From positions 4,619,501-4,683,500 of the forward strand of contig CP064972.1 of assembly GCA_016699405.1 (NCBI GenBank): 64,000 bases of DNA. Reading direction: 5' to 3'. The position numbers and the translations under genes were made by a program. Source of the DNA: Holophagales bacterium. GTDB taxonomy: Bacteria; Acidobacteriota; Thermoanaerobaculia; Multivoradales; JAGPDF01. Positions 37,827-45,894 of the stretch are shown piece after piece. Positions within the stretch are counted from its first letter, which is position 1. Every line of letters begins with the position of its first letter. The notes under the pieces are model-generated. The model did not search any database. It was not told where the DNA came from and saw only the letters and a program-made list of their open reading frames with translations.

Positions 37827-38270
37827 TCAAGAGGCCGCGGCCAGCGCGAACGCCTCGGGCTTCTGGGCGTGATGGGGGTGCTCGGGACCGGCATAGACCT
37901 TCAGCTTGCGCCGAAGCTTCTTGCCGAGCTTGCTCTTCGGCAGCATGCCGTAGACCGCGCTCTCGATGATGCGGGCCGGGAACTGCCGTCGCATGTCGCC
38001 GGCGGCGACCGCTTTCAGCCCGCCCGGCTGCCCGCTGTGGCGGTAGTAGAACTTCTCGTTCTCTTTGTTGCCGGTGAGGACGACCTTCTCCGCGTTGACG
38101 ACGATCACGAAATCGCCGCAGTCGACGTGAGGGGCGTAGATCGCCTTGTGCTTGCCGGACAGCAGGCGGGCGATGGTGGTCGAGATGCGGCCGACCGGAA
38201 CCCCCGCGGCGTCCACCACATACCAGCGGCGCTCGATCTGGTCGGGCTTGGGACTGAACGTTTTCGTCAT
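37827..38270 (-). CDS. rplM: 50S ribosomal protein L13
   Basis: This 147-aa early-assembly protein has IERRWYVVDAAGVPVGRIST, HVDCGDFVIVVNAEKVVLTG and the typical C-terminal region. Two adjacent ATG codons exist; the second gives better spacing to the GGAG sequence. A strong promoter lies at 38350-38378. Confidence 0.96.
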   Translation of the reverse strand: MTKTFSPKPDQIERRWYVVDAAGVPVGRISTTIARLLSGKHKAIYAPHVDCGDFVIVVNAEKVVLTGNKENEKFYYRHSGQPGGLKAVAAGDMRRQFPARIIESAVYGMLPKSKLGKKLRRKLKVYAGPEHPHHAQKPEAFALAAAS

Positions 38271-38349
38271 CATCTTCTCCGGGAGGGGGCAGGCACGGCA
38301 TCCGCACACGGCAGACGAGCACCGCCCCTTGCGTCGCAAAGGACCTCCG

Positions 38350-38378
38350 ATGCTACGTAGCGACCCCGAGCCTGTCAA
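38350..38378 (-). promoter_or_regulatory. Sigma70-type promoter of rplM-rpsI
   Basis: On the minus strand a perfect TTGACA (38378-38373) is followed after 17 bases by TAGCAT (38355-38350). It lies about 80 bases upstream of rplM in the divergent gap with menG. It probably starts the long minus-strand ribosomal transcript. Confidence 0.75.
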
Positions 38379-38426
38379 GAGAGGACCCCGGCGGACCGGG
38401 AGTCGGTCGCGATAGAGTCCCCCCGC

Positions 38427-39140
38427 GTGACCACGGCTTCTACGGGAATCGACAAGCGCGGCGAGACGATCCGGAGCATGTTCGGACGGGTCGCCCGGCG
38501 CTACGACCTGCTCAATCACCTGCTTTCCGCCTCGCTCGATCGGGTTTGGAGAAGGCACTCCGCCCGGTCCCTGGCCCTGAGCCCCGGAGACCGGGTGCTC
38601 GATCTTTGCTGCGGCACCGGGGACCAGGCGGTGGCGCTGCGCCGGCGGGGCGCCGTGGTCGTCGCCGCCGACTTCTGCCTCCCGATGCTCGCGATTTCAC
38701 GCCGCAAGTTCACGCGCCAGGCTCCGCCGCAGCCGCGACCGTTCTGTGCCGACGCGCTCGCCCTCCCCTACCGGGACGGCTGTTTCGACGCTGCAACGGT
38801 GTCCTTCGGACTGCGCAACGTCGCCGATCTCGATCGAGCGCTGGCCGAGCTGGGCCGCGTGCTCCGGCCCGGGGGCCAGCTGGCGATCCTGGAATTCGCT
38901 CTCCCGTCCCTCCCCCCGTTGCGGGCGCTCTATCTCTTCTATTTCAACCGGTTGCTCCCGCTGCTGGGCCGCTGGGTGTCGAGCGACGCCTCGGCCTACA
39001 CCTACCTCCCGGCCTCGGTCTCGAGCTTTCCCCAGCGTGAGGAGTTTCTCGCCCACCTCGCCGGGGCGGGATTCCGGTCGACGTCCTTCCGCGACCTGAC
39101 CGGCGGGATCCTCTGCCTCTACCGGGGCGAAAGGAGCTGA
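38427..39140 (+). CDS. menG: Menaquinone/ubiquinone biosynthesis C-methyltransferase
   Basis: This 237-aa class I SAM methyltransferase of the UbiE/MenG family has motif I VLDLCCGTGDQ near residues 57-67 and the family signature FGLRNVADLDRAL. It methylates demethylmenaquinone (or the ubiquinone precursor); which quinone is used cannot be told from this gene. GTG start. It leads the menG-folD-coaE set. Confidence 0.92.
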   Translation: MTTASTGIDKRGETIRSMFGRVARRYDLLNHLLSASLDRVWRRHSARSLALSPGDRVLDLCCGTGDQAVALRRRGAVVVAADFCLPMLAISRRKFTRQAPPQPRPFCADALALPYRDGCFDAATVSFGLRNVADLDRALAELGRVLRPGGQLAILEFALPSLPPLRALYLFYFNRLLPLLGRWVSSDASAYTYLPASVSSFPQREEFLAHLAGAGFRSTSFRDLTGGILCLYRGERS

Positions 39141-39143
39141 GTC

Positions 39144-40079
39144 GTGCGCCGACTGCTTGCTGGCAAACCGATCGCCGAGGCGCTGCGCAACGAGGCCGCG
39201 CAGCGAGCCAGCAGGGTCGCCGAGCGGCGCGGCGCTCCCCCCGGCCTGGTCGCGATCCTCGTCGGCGACGACCCCGCCTCCCAGGTCTATGTCGCCTCCA
39301 AGGCGAAGGCCTGCGCCGAGGTCGGCATCCACGGCGAGACCCTGAAGCTGCCGGCCGACGTGACCACCGCCCAGCTGCTGGCCACCATCGACCGGCTCAA
39401 TTCCGACGATCGGGTGGACGGGATCCTCGTGCAACTCCCGCTGCCACCGACGATGGCAGCCGGCCCGGTGCTCGAGCGCATCGACCCCGACAAGGACGTG
39501 GACGGCTTCCATCCGGTCAGCGTCGGACGGCTCTGGAGCGGCGAAGAGGGCTTCGCTCCGGCCACTCCTGCCGGCATCGTCGAGATGCTGCGCCGGGACG
39601 GGGTGCCGCTCGCCGGCCAGCATGCGGTCGTCGTGGGCCGGAGCAATATCGTCGGCAAGCCGATGGCCGGCCTGCTCCTTCGAGAGCACTGCACGGTGAC
39701 GCTCTGTCATTCGCGAACGCACGATCTCGAGGCCATCTGCCGTCAGGCCGACATCCTCGTCGCCGCGCTCGGCCGCCCTGGATTCCTCGGACCGCAACAT
39801 GTTCGCGACGGAGCGGTGGTCATCGACGTCGGGATCAACCGCATCGACGACCCGGCGCTGCTCGAACGCCTTTTCCCGGGTGACGAGGCTCGCCGAGCCC
39901 AGCTCGCCACGAAGGGTTACTCCATCGTCGGCGACGTGGACTTCGCCCGGGTCCAGCCGAAGGCCGGCGCCATCACCCCGGTTCCCGGGGGCGTGGGCCT
40001 GCTGACGGTCGGAATGCTCCTGCTCAACACCGTCCGGGCCGCGGAACGGCGCTCCGCGACACTCATCTCACCGACCTGA
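39144..40079 (+). CDS. folD: Bifunctional methylenetetrahydrofolate dehydrogenase/cyclohydrolase
   Basis: This 311-aa enzyme interconverts one-carbon tetrahydrofolates with NADP+. It has the active-site lysine segment YVASKAKACAEVGI, DGILVQLPLP, and the cofactor-domain motif VVVGRSNIVGKPMAGLLL. GTG start 3 bp after the menG stop, with AAGGAG inside the menG end. Confidence 0.96.
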   Translation: MRRLLAGKPIAEALRNEAAQRASRVAERRGAPPGLVAILVGDDPASQVYVASKAKACAEVGIHGETLKLPADVTTAQLLATIDRLNSDDRVDGILVQLPLPPTMAAGPVLERIDPDKDVDGFHPVSVGRLWSGEEGFAPATPAGIVEMLRRDGVPLAGQHAVVVGRSNIVGKPMAGLLLREHCTVTLCHSRTHDLEAICRQADILVAALGRPGFLGPQHVRDGAVVIDVGINRIDDPALLERLFPGDEARRAQLATKGYSIVGDVDFARVQPKAGAITPVPGGVGLLTVGMLLLNTVRAAERRSATLISPT

Positions 40080-40094
40080 GCCGGACATCGATCG

Positions 40095-40709
40095 GTGGCG
40101 ACGCTCCGTGTGGGCCTGACCGGCGGACTCGCCAGCGGCAAGTCGACGGTCGCCGGCTGGTTGCGGGAGGCGCCGGGGCTACTCGTCGTCGACGCCGATC
40201 GGCTCGTCGCCGAGCTCTATGCGCCAGGCGGCTCGGGCGCCGCGGCCGTTGCCGACCTCTTCGGCCGGGAGGCTCTCGATCCGGCCGGGGGTGTCGACAA
40301 GGAACGGATGGCGAAGCGGATCTTCTCGGACGACCACGCCCGCCAGGCGCTCGAAGCGGCCATCCACCCGCTCGTCCGGGAGCGCTTCCGAGAGCTCGCC
40401 GATGCCCACGCCGGCCTCGCCGTCCTCGAGGCGACGCGCCTCGTCGAAGCCGGCTACGCCGACCTGTTCGACCTGATCGTCTCCGTCGAAGCTCCCGCCG
40501 AGATGCGACTGCAGCGCGCCATCGCCCGGGGGCTCTCGGAAGGCTCGGCCCGTGAGCGCCTCGCCGCACAGGGCGACGGTGCCGTCCGGCGGCGTGTTGC
40601 CGACCGGATCCTCGACAGCTCGGGAGACCTTGCGTCGCTCCGAAGGCAGGTCGACGAGCTGCTCAGCGATCTCGAGCGACTCGAGGGGAGCCCGCGAGAA
40701 CCATCCTGA
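40095..40709 (+). CDS. coaE: Dephospho-CoA kinase
   Basis: This 204-aa enzyme performs the last step of CoA synthesis. The P-loop GLTGGLASGKST is at residues 8-19, and DADRLVAELY is the conserved substrate-site region. GTG start 15 bp after folD, so co-transcription is likely. Confidence 0.93.
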   Translation: MATLRVGLTGGLASGKSTVAGWLREAPGLLVVDADRLVAELYAPGGSGAAAVADLFGREALDPAGGVDKERMAKRIFSDDHARQALEAAIHPLVRERFRELADAHAGLAVLEATRLVEAGYADLFDLIVSVEAPAEMRLQRAIARGLSEGSARERLAAQGDGAVRRRVADRILDSSGDLASLRRQVDELLSDLERLEGSPREPS

Positions 40710-40725
40710 TCGTTCCGGCTGCCGG

Positions 40726-41328
40726 TCAGCCCGTCTCGGCCAGGCGGGCGGCCAGGTCCCGCCAAGCCCGGCCACGATGGCCGATCCGGTCCTTGTCGGC
40801 AGCCGAGAGCTCGCCGTAGGTCCCCGTCTCTCCGTCGGGAAGGAAGACCGGGTCCCAGCCGAATCCACCCGAACCGCGTCCCGGGAGCACGAGGCGCCCG
40901 CGCGTCGATCCTTGGGCGACGACCTCCCGCGCGCCGTCCTTGAAGAGCAACCGGCAACGCGCTTCCACCCGGTCGTCGCCAAGCGCCTGAGCGGTGCGGG
41001 CGATCCCCGCGGGCCCCACCGCCTCGAGCATCCACTTGACCAGTGGGCCAGGGAAGCCGTTCATCGCCGAGAGATACAGGCCTGTCTCCTCCACCACGAG
41101 CGGTCGGCCCAGCCGCCGCCAGGCCTCGTCGGCCTTGGCGCGCAGGACCTCGTCGATCTCTCCGGACTGGATTTCGGGCAGGTCGATCTCGACGCCTTCG
41201 ACCTCGACGCCGGGGAATCCGGCGGCGAGCAGGCGACGGGCCTCCGCGAGCTTGCCGCGGTTGCCGGTGACGAGTGCGAAGGGCGGGAGAGGTCGCACGA
41301 CGCGTCTAGCCGCGCGCCGCCGCGCCAC
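40726..41328 (-). CDS. rdgB: Non-canonical purine NTP pyrophosphatase, RdgB/HAM1 family
   Basis: This enzyme hydrolyses dITP/XTP to keep damaged purines out of nucleic acids. Motifs are ALVTGNRGKLAEARRLL, VEETGLYLSAMNGFPGPLVK and GFGWDPVFLP. The 200-aa version overlaps the cyclase gene by 23 bp; an in-frame GTG at 41298 would remove the overlap. It converges on coaE with a 16-bp gap. Confidence 0.9.
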   Translation of the reverse strand: MARRRAARRVVRPLPPFALVTGNRGKLAEARRLLAAGFPGVEVEGVEIDLPEIQSGEIDEVLRAKADEAWRRLGRPLVVEETGLYLSAMNGFPGPLVKWMLEAVGPAGIARTAQALGDDRVEARCRLLFKDGAREVVAQGSTRGRLVLPGRGSGGFGWDPVFLPDGETGTYGELSAADKDRIGHRGRAWRDLAARLAETG

Positions 41329-42961
41329 GCAGGACGCGGAAAGCCACGATCTTCTGCTGCAACCCCTTGAGTTGACGCTCGCCCAACGCCTCGGTCGGGA
41401 TGGCGCCGGCGAGCAGGCGGTGGGTCTCGCCTCCGATGGCGATCTCCCCCGGCGTCGCCACCGAGCTTTCGAGTCGAGCGGCGACGTTGACCGTGTTGCC
41501 GAGCACCGTGTAGTCGACGCGCCGAGCGCTGCCGACGTCGCCGACGACCACCGGGCCGGAGTTCACGGCGATGCGCGCCCGCACCGGGCTCTGCCCTCTC
41601 GCCTCGCGCTCGATGCTCCACTGCTCCATGGCGTCCTGGATCGCCACCGCCGCCTGGACGGCTCGCAGCGCATGATCGGCCTGGGCGATCGGCGCGCCGA
41701 AGAACGCCATCACGCAGTCGCCGATGAACTTGTCGAGCGTGCCGCCGGCCGCGAAGATCGCCTCGGTCGCGTGGGTGAAGTAGCCCTCGAGGATCTCGGC
41801 GACGTCGGAAGGGTCGATCCGCTCCGACAGGGCCGTGAACCCGACGAGGTCGGCGAACATCACCGAGACCTCGGCCACCTTCATCCGGCCGACGACCGAC
41901 TCACCCGCCTTCGGGTCCTCCTTGACGATCTCCTCGATCACCGCCGGCGAGTGGTAGCGCTCCAGCCGGTTGCGCACCTGGCGCTCGAACTCCGCCTTCC
42001 GCGCATAGCGCAGGCGTTCGACCGCCACGGCGGCATAGTTGGCCAACGCCGTGAGCAGGTCCACGTCCTGTTCGTTGAAGGTCCCGGAATGGAACGGCGT
42101 GTCGACCTGGATGACGCCGATGATCCGCTCGCCCGACCAGAGCGGCGCGCACATCGCAGCGCGAATCTGGTGGATGCGAATCGACTCCCCTCCCGCCAGG
42201 CGCTGATCGGAAAGCGCGTCGTAGGTCAGCAGCGCGATCCGTTCACGCATGACCTCCTCGAGCATCGTGCGGGAGATCGGCGCACGCTGCGGCCGCATCT
42301 CGACCCGGTCCTTGATCCGTCCGATCTCGCAGACCGCTTCGCTGCCGTCGTCCGGTCGCAGCAGGATGAAACCGCGATCGACCGGCAGAGCCTCGAACGC
42401 CACGTCGAGAACCTGGGTCAGCACCTCGTCGACCGAGTCGGCTCGCAGCAGGAGCTGAGCGAGACGGGTCATGAAGCCGAAGATCTTGCTCGAGTAGGCG
42501 TGCTCGAGGTCGCGCCGCTTCTCCGAGCGGGCGCCGAGGCCGTAGTCGGCGACGAAGTCCGAGAGCTTGCGGACGATCGTCGCATTGGCGACGCTGCCCG
42601 AGCCGCTGGCGGTGGTCTTCTCCGTCGGCGGCGGAGGAGGCGGCGGGGAGGGCGGGGGCGGCGGCTGGGGTCGTTCCTCGGGCTCCCCCTCGACCAGGAA
42701 CTCGAAGATCCCGACCTTCACGCGATCGCCCGGGGCGAGCGGCGCCTTCTTCACCGCGACGCGGTTGAGCAGGACGCCGTTGGTGCTGCCGAGGTCCTGA
42801 ACCACCCAGCGGCCACCCTCCCGCACGATCGACGCGTGGCGGCGCGACACCGAGAAGTCCGGCAGCACGATCTCGTTGTCCGAGCCGCGCCCCAGGAGCA
42901 GCTCTTCGCTCGAGAGCATGCGAAACTGCTCACGTCCGTCGACGGTCCAGCGCAGCCGCAC
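41306..42961 (-). CDS. Adenylate cyclase with FHA and GAF sensor domains
   Basis: This is a 551-aa cytosolic signalling protein. Residues 1-92 form an FHA phosphothreonine-binding domain (GRGSDNEIVLPDFSVSRRHA, GSTNGVLLN). Residues 93-112 are a proline-rich linker. Residues about 165-330 look like a GAF domain, and about 345-545 are a class III cyclase domain. The metal aspartates lie in MFADLVGFT and KFIGDCVMAFF, and LGNTVNVAARLE carries the transition-state residues. The Lys/Asp pair (LDKFIGD, VDYTVLG) favours ATP over GTP. No membrane segment is seen. Confidence 0.88.
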   Translation of the reverse strand: MRLRWTVDGREQFRMLSSEELLLGRGSDNEIVLPDFSVSRRHASIVREGGRWVVQDLGSTNGVLLNRVAVKKAPLAPGDRVKVGIFEFLVEGEPEERPQPPPPPSPPPPPPPTEKTTASGSGSVANATIVRKLSDFVADYGLGARSEKRRDLEHAYSSKIFGFMTRLAQLLLRADSVDEVLTQVLDVAFEALPVDRGFILLRPDDGSEAVCEIGRIKDRVEMRPQRAPISRTMLEEVMRERIALLTYDALSDQRLAGGESIRIHQIRAAMCAPLWSGERIIGVIQVDTPFHSGTFNEQDVDLLTALANYAAVAVERLRYARKAEFERQVRNRLERYHSPAVIEEIVKEDPKAGESVVGRMKVAEVSVMFADLVGFTALSERIDPSDVAEILEGYFTHATEAIFAAGGTLDKFIGDCVMAFFGAPIAQADHALRAVQAAVAIQDAMEQWSIEREARGQSPVRARIAVNSGPVVVGDVGSARRVDYTVLGNTVNVAARLESSVATPGEIAIGGETHRLLAGAIPTEALGERQLKGLQQKIVAFRVLRGAAARG

Positions 42962-43223
42962 CGCTTGGTTCCCCCTCCCGTGTCGTGTTCCCGGGCGAGC
43001 GAATCGTCAGCGATTCCCCGCCGTCCGGCATCTTCGCACCGCGCCGCTCGTGCGACGCATCGATCGGGCCTTCCCGGTCCGCCTGGCGCATCCGCTCCCG
43101 CGCACGCGCCGCCGGCGGCTATCTCCTCACCCCAGCTCGAGAGCGCGATTCTAGCAGTGCCCTCGCTGCCGGCCCGACCGTCTCGGACGGACTCCTCGCC
43201 GCCGGCGGCGATACACTCCGGAC

Positions 43224-44648
43224 ATGCCCGCGAGCAACCCCCAGAACCCCCTGCATGATCGCTACGCCTCGCGCGAGATGGCGCGGATCTTCTCCGCCGA
43301 TCATCGATATGCCGCCTGGCGCCATCTCTGGATCGCCTTGGCCGAGTGCCAGGCCGAGCTCGGCCTGCCGATCAGTCGCACCCAGCTTGCCGCCCTGCGG
43401 GAGGCTGCGCCGAAGCTCGACCTCGCCCGGGTCGCCGAGCTCGAGCGGCAGACCCGCCACGACGTGGTGGCCCATCTGCGACATTTCGCCGAGCAGGCCG
43501 GCGAGGCCGGGGGAATCCTGCACCTGGGAGCGACTTCGGCCTTCGTGACCGACAACGCCGACCTGCTCCTCGCCAAGGAGGGGCTGGAGCTCCTCGAACG
43601 GCGGCTCGCCACGGTCGTCCGCGAGCTGGCCACCTTCGCCCGCCGGACCAAGGACATCGCGACGCTGGCGTACACCCATTTCCAGCCCGCCCAGCTCACC
43701 ACCGTCGGCAAGCGGGCCTGCCTCTGGCTGCAGGACTTCGTCCTCGACATCGAGGAGGTCCGAGCGCGGCGCGCCAAGCTCCGCTGTCGCGGGGTCAAGG
43801 GCACCACGGGGACCCAGGCGAGCTTCATGACGCTGTTCCACGGCGACCCGGTCAAGGTCCGCCTGCTCGATCGGCGCCTGGCCGAGCGGTTCGGATTCGC
43901 CGGCAGCTTCCCGGTCACGGGGCAGACCTACCCGCGCAAGCAGGACAGTCAGTTGCTCGCCACGCTGGCCGGCGTCGCCGAGAGCAGCCACAAGATGGCA
44001 ACCGACCTGCGCTTGCTCCAGGGACTCGGCGAGCTCGCCGAGCCTTTCGACGCCGACCAGGTCGGCTCGTCGGCGATGGCCTACAAACGCAATCCGGTCC
44101 GGGCCGAGCGGATCTGTTCCCTCTCGCGCCGGCTGATCACCGACAGCCTGAACGGCCCACTCAACGCCGCGACCCAGTGGCTGGAGCGGAGCCTCGACGA
44201 CTCGGCGAACCGGCGGTTGGTGCTTCCCGACGCCTTCCTGACCTGCGACGCCATCCTCTCCCTGGCCGGTCACGTGGCCTCCGGCATCCAGGTTCGGGAG
44301 GGGACGATCCGGGCTCGGGTAAGCCGCGAGCTGCCGTTCATGGCGACGGAGACGCTCCTCATGGAAGCCGCGCTTCGAGGCGGCGACCGCCAGGTGCTGC
44401 ACGAGCGCATCCGCCGTTACAGCCTCGAAGCCCAGGAACGGGTGGCCGAGGGCGGCGACAATCCGCTGATCGACCGGATCGTCGGCGATCCCGACTTCCG
44501 CCTGCAGCGCGACGAAGTCGCCCGCTGGATCGATCCGGCCGCGTTCACCGGCCGCTCCTCGGCCCAGGTCGACGAGTTCCTCGACGGCGTCGTCGGTCCG
44601 CTGCTCGACGAGCTCGACGCCGCCCCGCTCGAGTCGCCCCGGATCTAG
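43224..44648 (+). CDS. purB: Adenylosuccinate lyase
   Basis: This 474-aa enzyme acts twice in purine synthesis, cleaving SAICAR and adenylosuccinate. The fumarase/lyase signature GSSAMAYKRNP is near residue 287, and GATSAFVTDNADLLL marks the N-terminal domain. Length and motifs resemble the longer, eukaryote-like ADSL group. A hairpin terminator follows at 44663. Confidence 0.93.
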   Translation: MPASNPQNPLHDRYASREMARIFSADHRYAAWRHLWIALAECQAELGLPISRTQLAALREAAPKLDLARVAELERQTRHDVVAHLRHFAEQAGEAGGILHLGATSAFVTDNADLLLAKEGLELLERRLATVVRELATFARRTKDIATLAYTHFQPAQLTTVGKRACLWLQDFVLDIEEVRARRAKLRCRGVKGTTGTQASFMTLFHGDPVKVRLLDRRLAERFGFAGSFPVTGQTYPRKQDSQLLATLAGVAESSHKMATDLRLLQGLGELAEPFDADQVGSSAMAYKRNPVRAERICSLSRRLITDSLNGPLNAATQWLERSLDDSANRRLVLPDAFLTCDAILSLAGHVASGIQVREGTIRARVSRELPFMATETLLMEAALRGGDRQVLHERIRRYSLEAQERVAEGGDNPLIDRIVGDPDFRLQRDEVARWIDPAAFTGRSSAQVDEFLDGVVGPLLDELDAAPLESPRI

Positions 44649-44662
44649 CGCTCGGGGGGGCA

Positions 44663-44690
44663 CATTCCGGGCTTCGGAATGCAGAATTTT
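44663..44690 (+). terminator. Probable terminator after purB
   Basis: CATTCCG (44663-44669) and CGGAATG (44675-44681) form a perfect 7-bp stem with a 5-base loop. A short T-run (TTTT, 44687-44690) follows after five bases. It lies 15 bp after the purB stop. The U-tract is weak, so this is moderate. Confidence 0.45.
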
Positions 44691-44717
44691 GAGTGCCGCA
44701 GTGCGGCATGGTACAAT
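44689..44717 (+). promoter_or_regulatory. rlpA promoter with an operator-like palindrome in the spacer
   Basis: TTGAGT (44689-44694) and TACAAT (44712-44717) are 17 bases apart. A perfect 15-base palindrome, TGCCGCA-G-TGCGGCA (44694-44708), sits between the two boxes, where a repressor would block polymerase. The rlpA start is 43 bases after the -10. The palindrome could also be the arms of a hairpin. Confidence 0.6.
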
Positions 44718-44760
44718 CGGTTGGATGGACGACGTTCGACTCCTCCCGGCAGGGAGAGGA

Positions 44761-45375
44761 ATGGGCGCCCACCGGTGGCTTCCACTCGTGGCGATCGCGC
44801 TTGCAGGGATCTCCTGCGCGCGTCCGTCGGCACGACTTGCCCCCGGGGGTAGCGTCGAGCGCGGCGTGGCCTCCTGGTACGGTCCCGACTTCCACGGGCG
44901 CCGGACGGCCAACGGCGAGCGCTACGACATGCACGCGCTCACCGCCGCCCACCCTTCACTGCCATTCGACACGCTGGTCGAGGTCCGAAACCTCGACAAC
45001 GGACGCACGATTCGCGTCCGCATCAACGATCGCGGGCCTTTCAAGAAGCGCCGCATCATCGATCTCTCCTTCGCCGCCGCCAACGAGCTCGACATGGTGG
45101 CCAACGGCACGGCACGGGTCGAGCTGGTCCCGCTCGGCCTGACCGCCCCCGAGTTCCCCCGGTTCACGGTCCAGGTCGCCGCCTTCCAGGAAAGGGAGCG
45201 GGCCGACCAACTGGCCAAGGAGCTCTGCGAGCGACAACCCGGCGCCGAAGTCCGGTCCGAGGGGCCGTGGCACCGGGTCCAGATCGGCCGCTTCGCCGCC
45301 CGCGAGCTCGCCGAAGAGCTCCAGCGGCAACTGGTCAGCCAGGGAATCGCCGCGCTGGTCGTCGCTCTGCCCTGA
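44761..45375 (+). CDS. rlpA: Septal-ring lytic transglycosylase RlpA-like lipoprotein
   Basis: This 204-aa lipoprotein has a signal peptide ending in lipobox LAGISC (Cys19). A double-psi beta-barrel (about residues 38-130) contains GVASWYGPDFHGRRTANGE and the catalytic-site stretch INDRGPF. A C-terminal SPOR domain (about 137-204) binds denuded septal glycans. The ATG at 44761 has AGGGAGAGG just upstream; earlier in-frame starts precede the promoter's transcription start. Confidence 0.9.
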   Translation: MGAHRWLPLVAIALAGISCARPSARLAPGGSVERGVASWYGPDFHGRRTANGERYDMHALTAAHPSLPFDTLVEVRNLDNGRTIRVRINDRGPFKKRRIIDLSFAAANELDMVANGTARVELVPLGLTAPEFPRFTVQVAAFQERERADQLAKELCERQPGAEVRSEGPWHRVQIGRFAARELAEELQRQLVSQGIAALVVALP

Positions 45376-45480
45376 GATCCCGTCGCTGCAGCAGACGCGC
45401 GGGGCGGCCGGCCGGCCGTCGGAAGGACCTCCTGTGCCCGGACGCCCGGCGGGATCGGCGAGCGATCCCGCTCGGGCGGC

Positions 45481-45894
45481 TCAGGACTCCGGACGAGGAC
45501 GGCGCAGCAGGGCGACGAATCCGTCGGCGCTGACCTCCCGGGCGGCGGAGGCAGCCGAGCTCCGGAGGCTCCAGCTCTCGCCGCACGGAGCGAGTCGCGG
45601 AGAAAGGTCCGACCCGCAGATCAGGACGCCGGCGCAGCCGGCGAAGTGCTCGCGCAGGAGGTCGCGGAGCACCGGCGCGCCCCGCATGGGCTTGACGGTG
45701 GCAACGCGGCGGTTTCCCGCCCGGACGGCGCGCATGGCGCCCGCCTCGGCCGCCGCCTCGAGGCGAGCCGATACCGGGTCGGGCTCGCCGAGCTCGAGCC
45801 AGCCGAGCCGCAGTCCGGCCGCCGCCGCGGCGGCCCAGAGCGGCGCAAAAGCCTGGGGTTCCTCGTCGACCGCGAACAGGTGCGGAAGCCTCAT
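45481..45894 (-). CDS. Hypothetical protein coupled to namZ
   Basis: This 137-aa Ala/Arg/Leu-rich protein matches no family I recognise. It has no signal peptide or membrane segment. The ATG overlaps the stop of the upstream DUF1343 gene as ATGA, so the two are probably co-translated. A possible Rossmann-like pattern (HLFAVDEEP...GLRLGWLELGEPDP...GVLICGSDLSP) suggests a small globular enzyme or accessory protein; the function is unknown. Confidence 0.6.
   Translation of the reverse strand: MRLPHLFAVDEEPQAFAPLWAAAAAAGLRLGWLELGEPDPVSARLEAAAEAGAMRAVRAGNRRVATVKPMRGAPVLRDLLREHFAGCAGVLICGSDLSPRLAPCGESWSLRSSAASAAREVSADGFVALLRRPRPES

Noticed and set aside
42962..43223. Divergent 262-bp gap between the cyclase gene and purB
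   Set aside because: A TAGAAT on the minus strand and a TACACT on the plus strand were seen, but neither has a credible -35 at the right distance.
40994..43258. Long plus-strand frame opposite the cyclase and rdgB genes
   Set aside because: The minus-strand frames carry complete FHA, GAF, cyclase and RdgB motifs; the plus frame has none.
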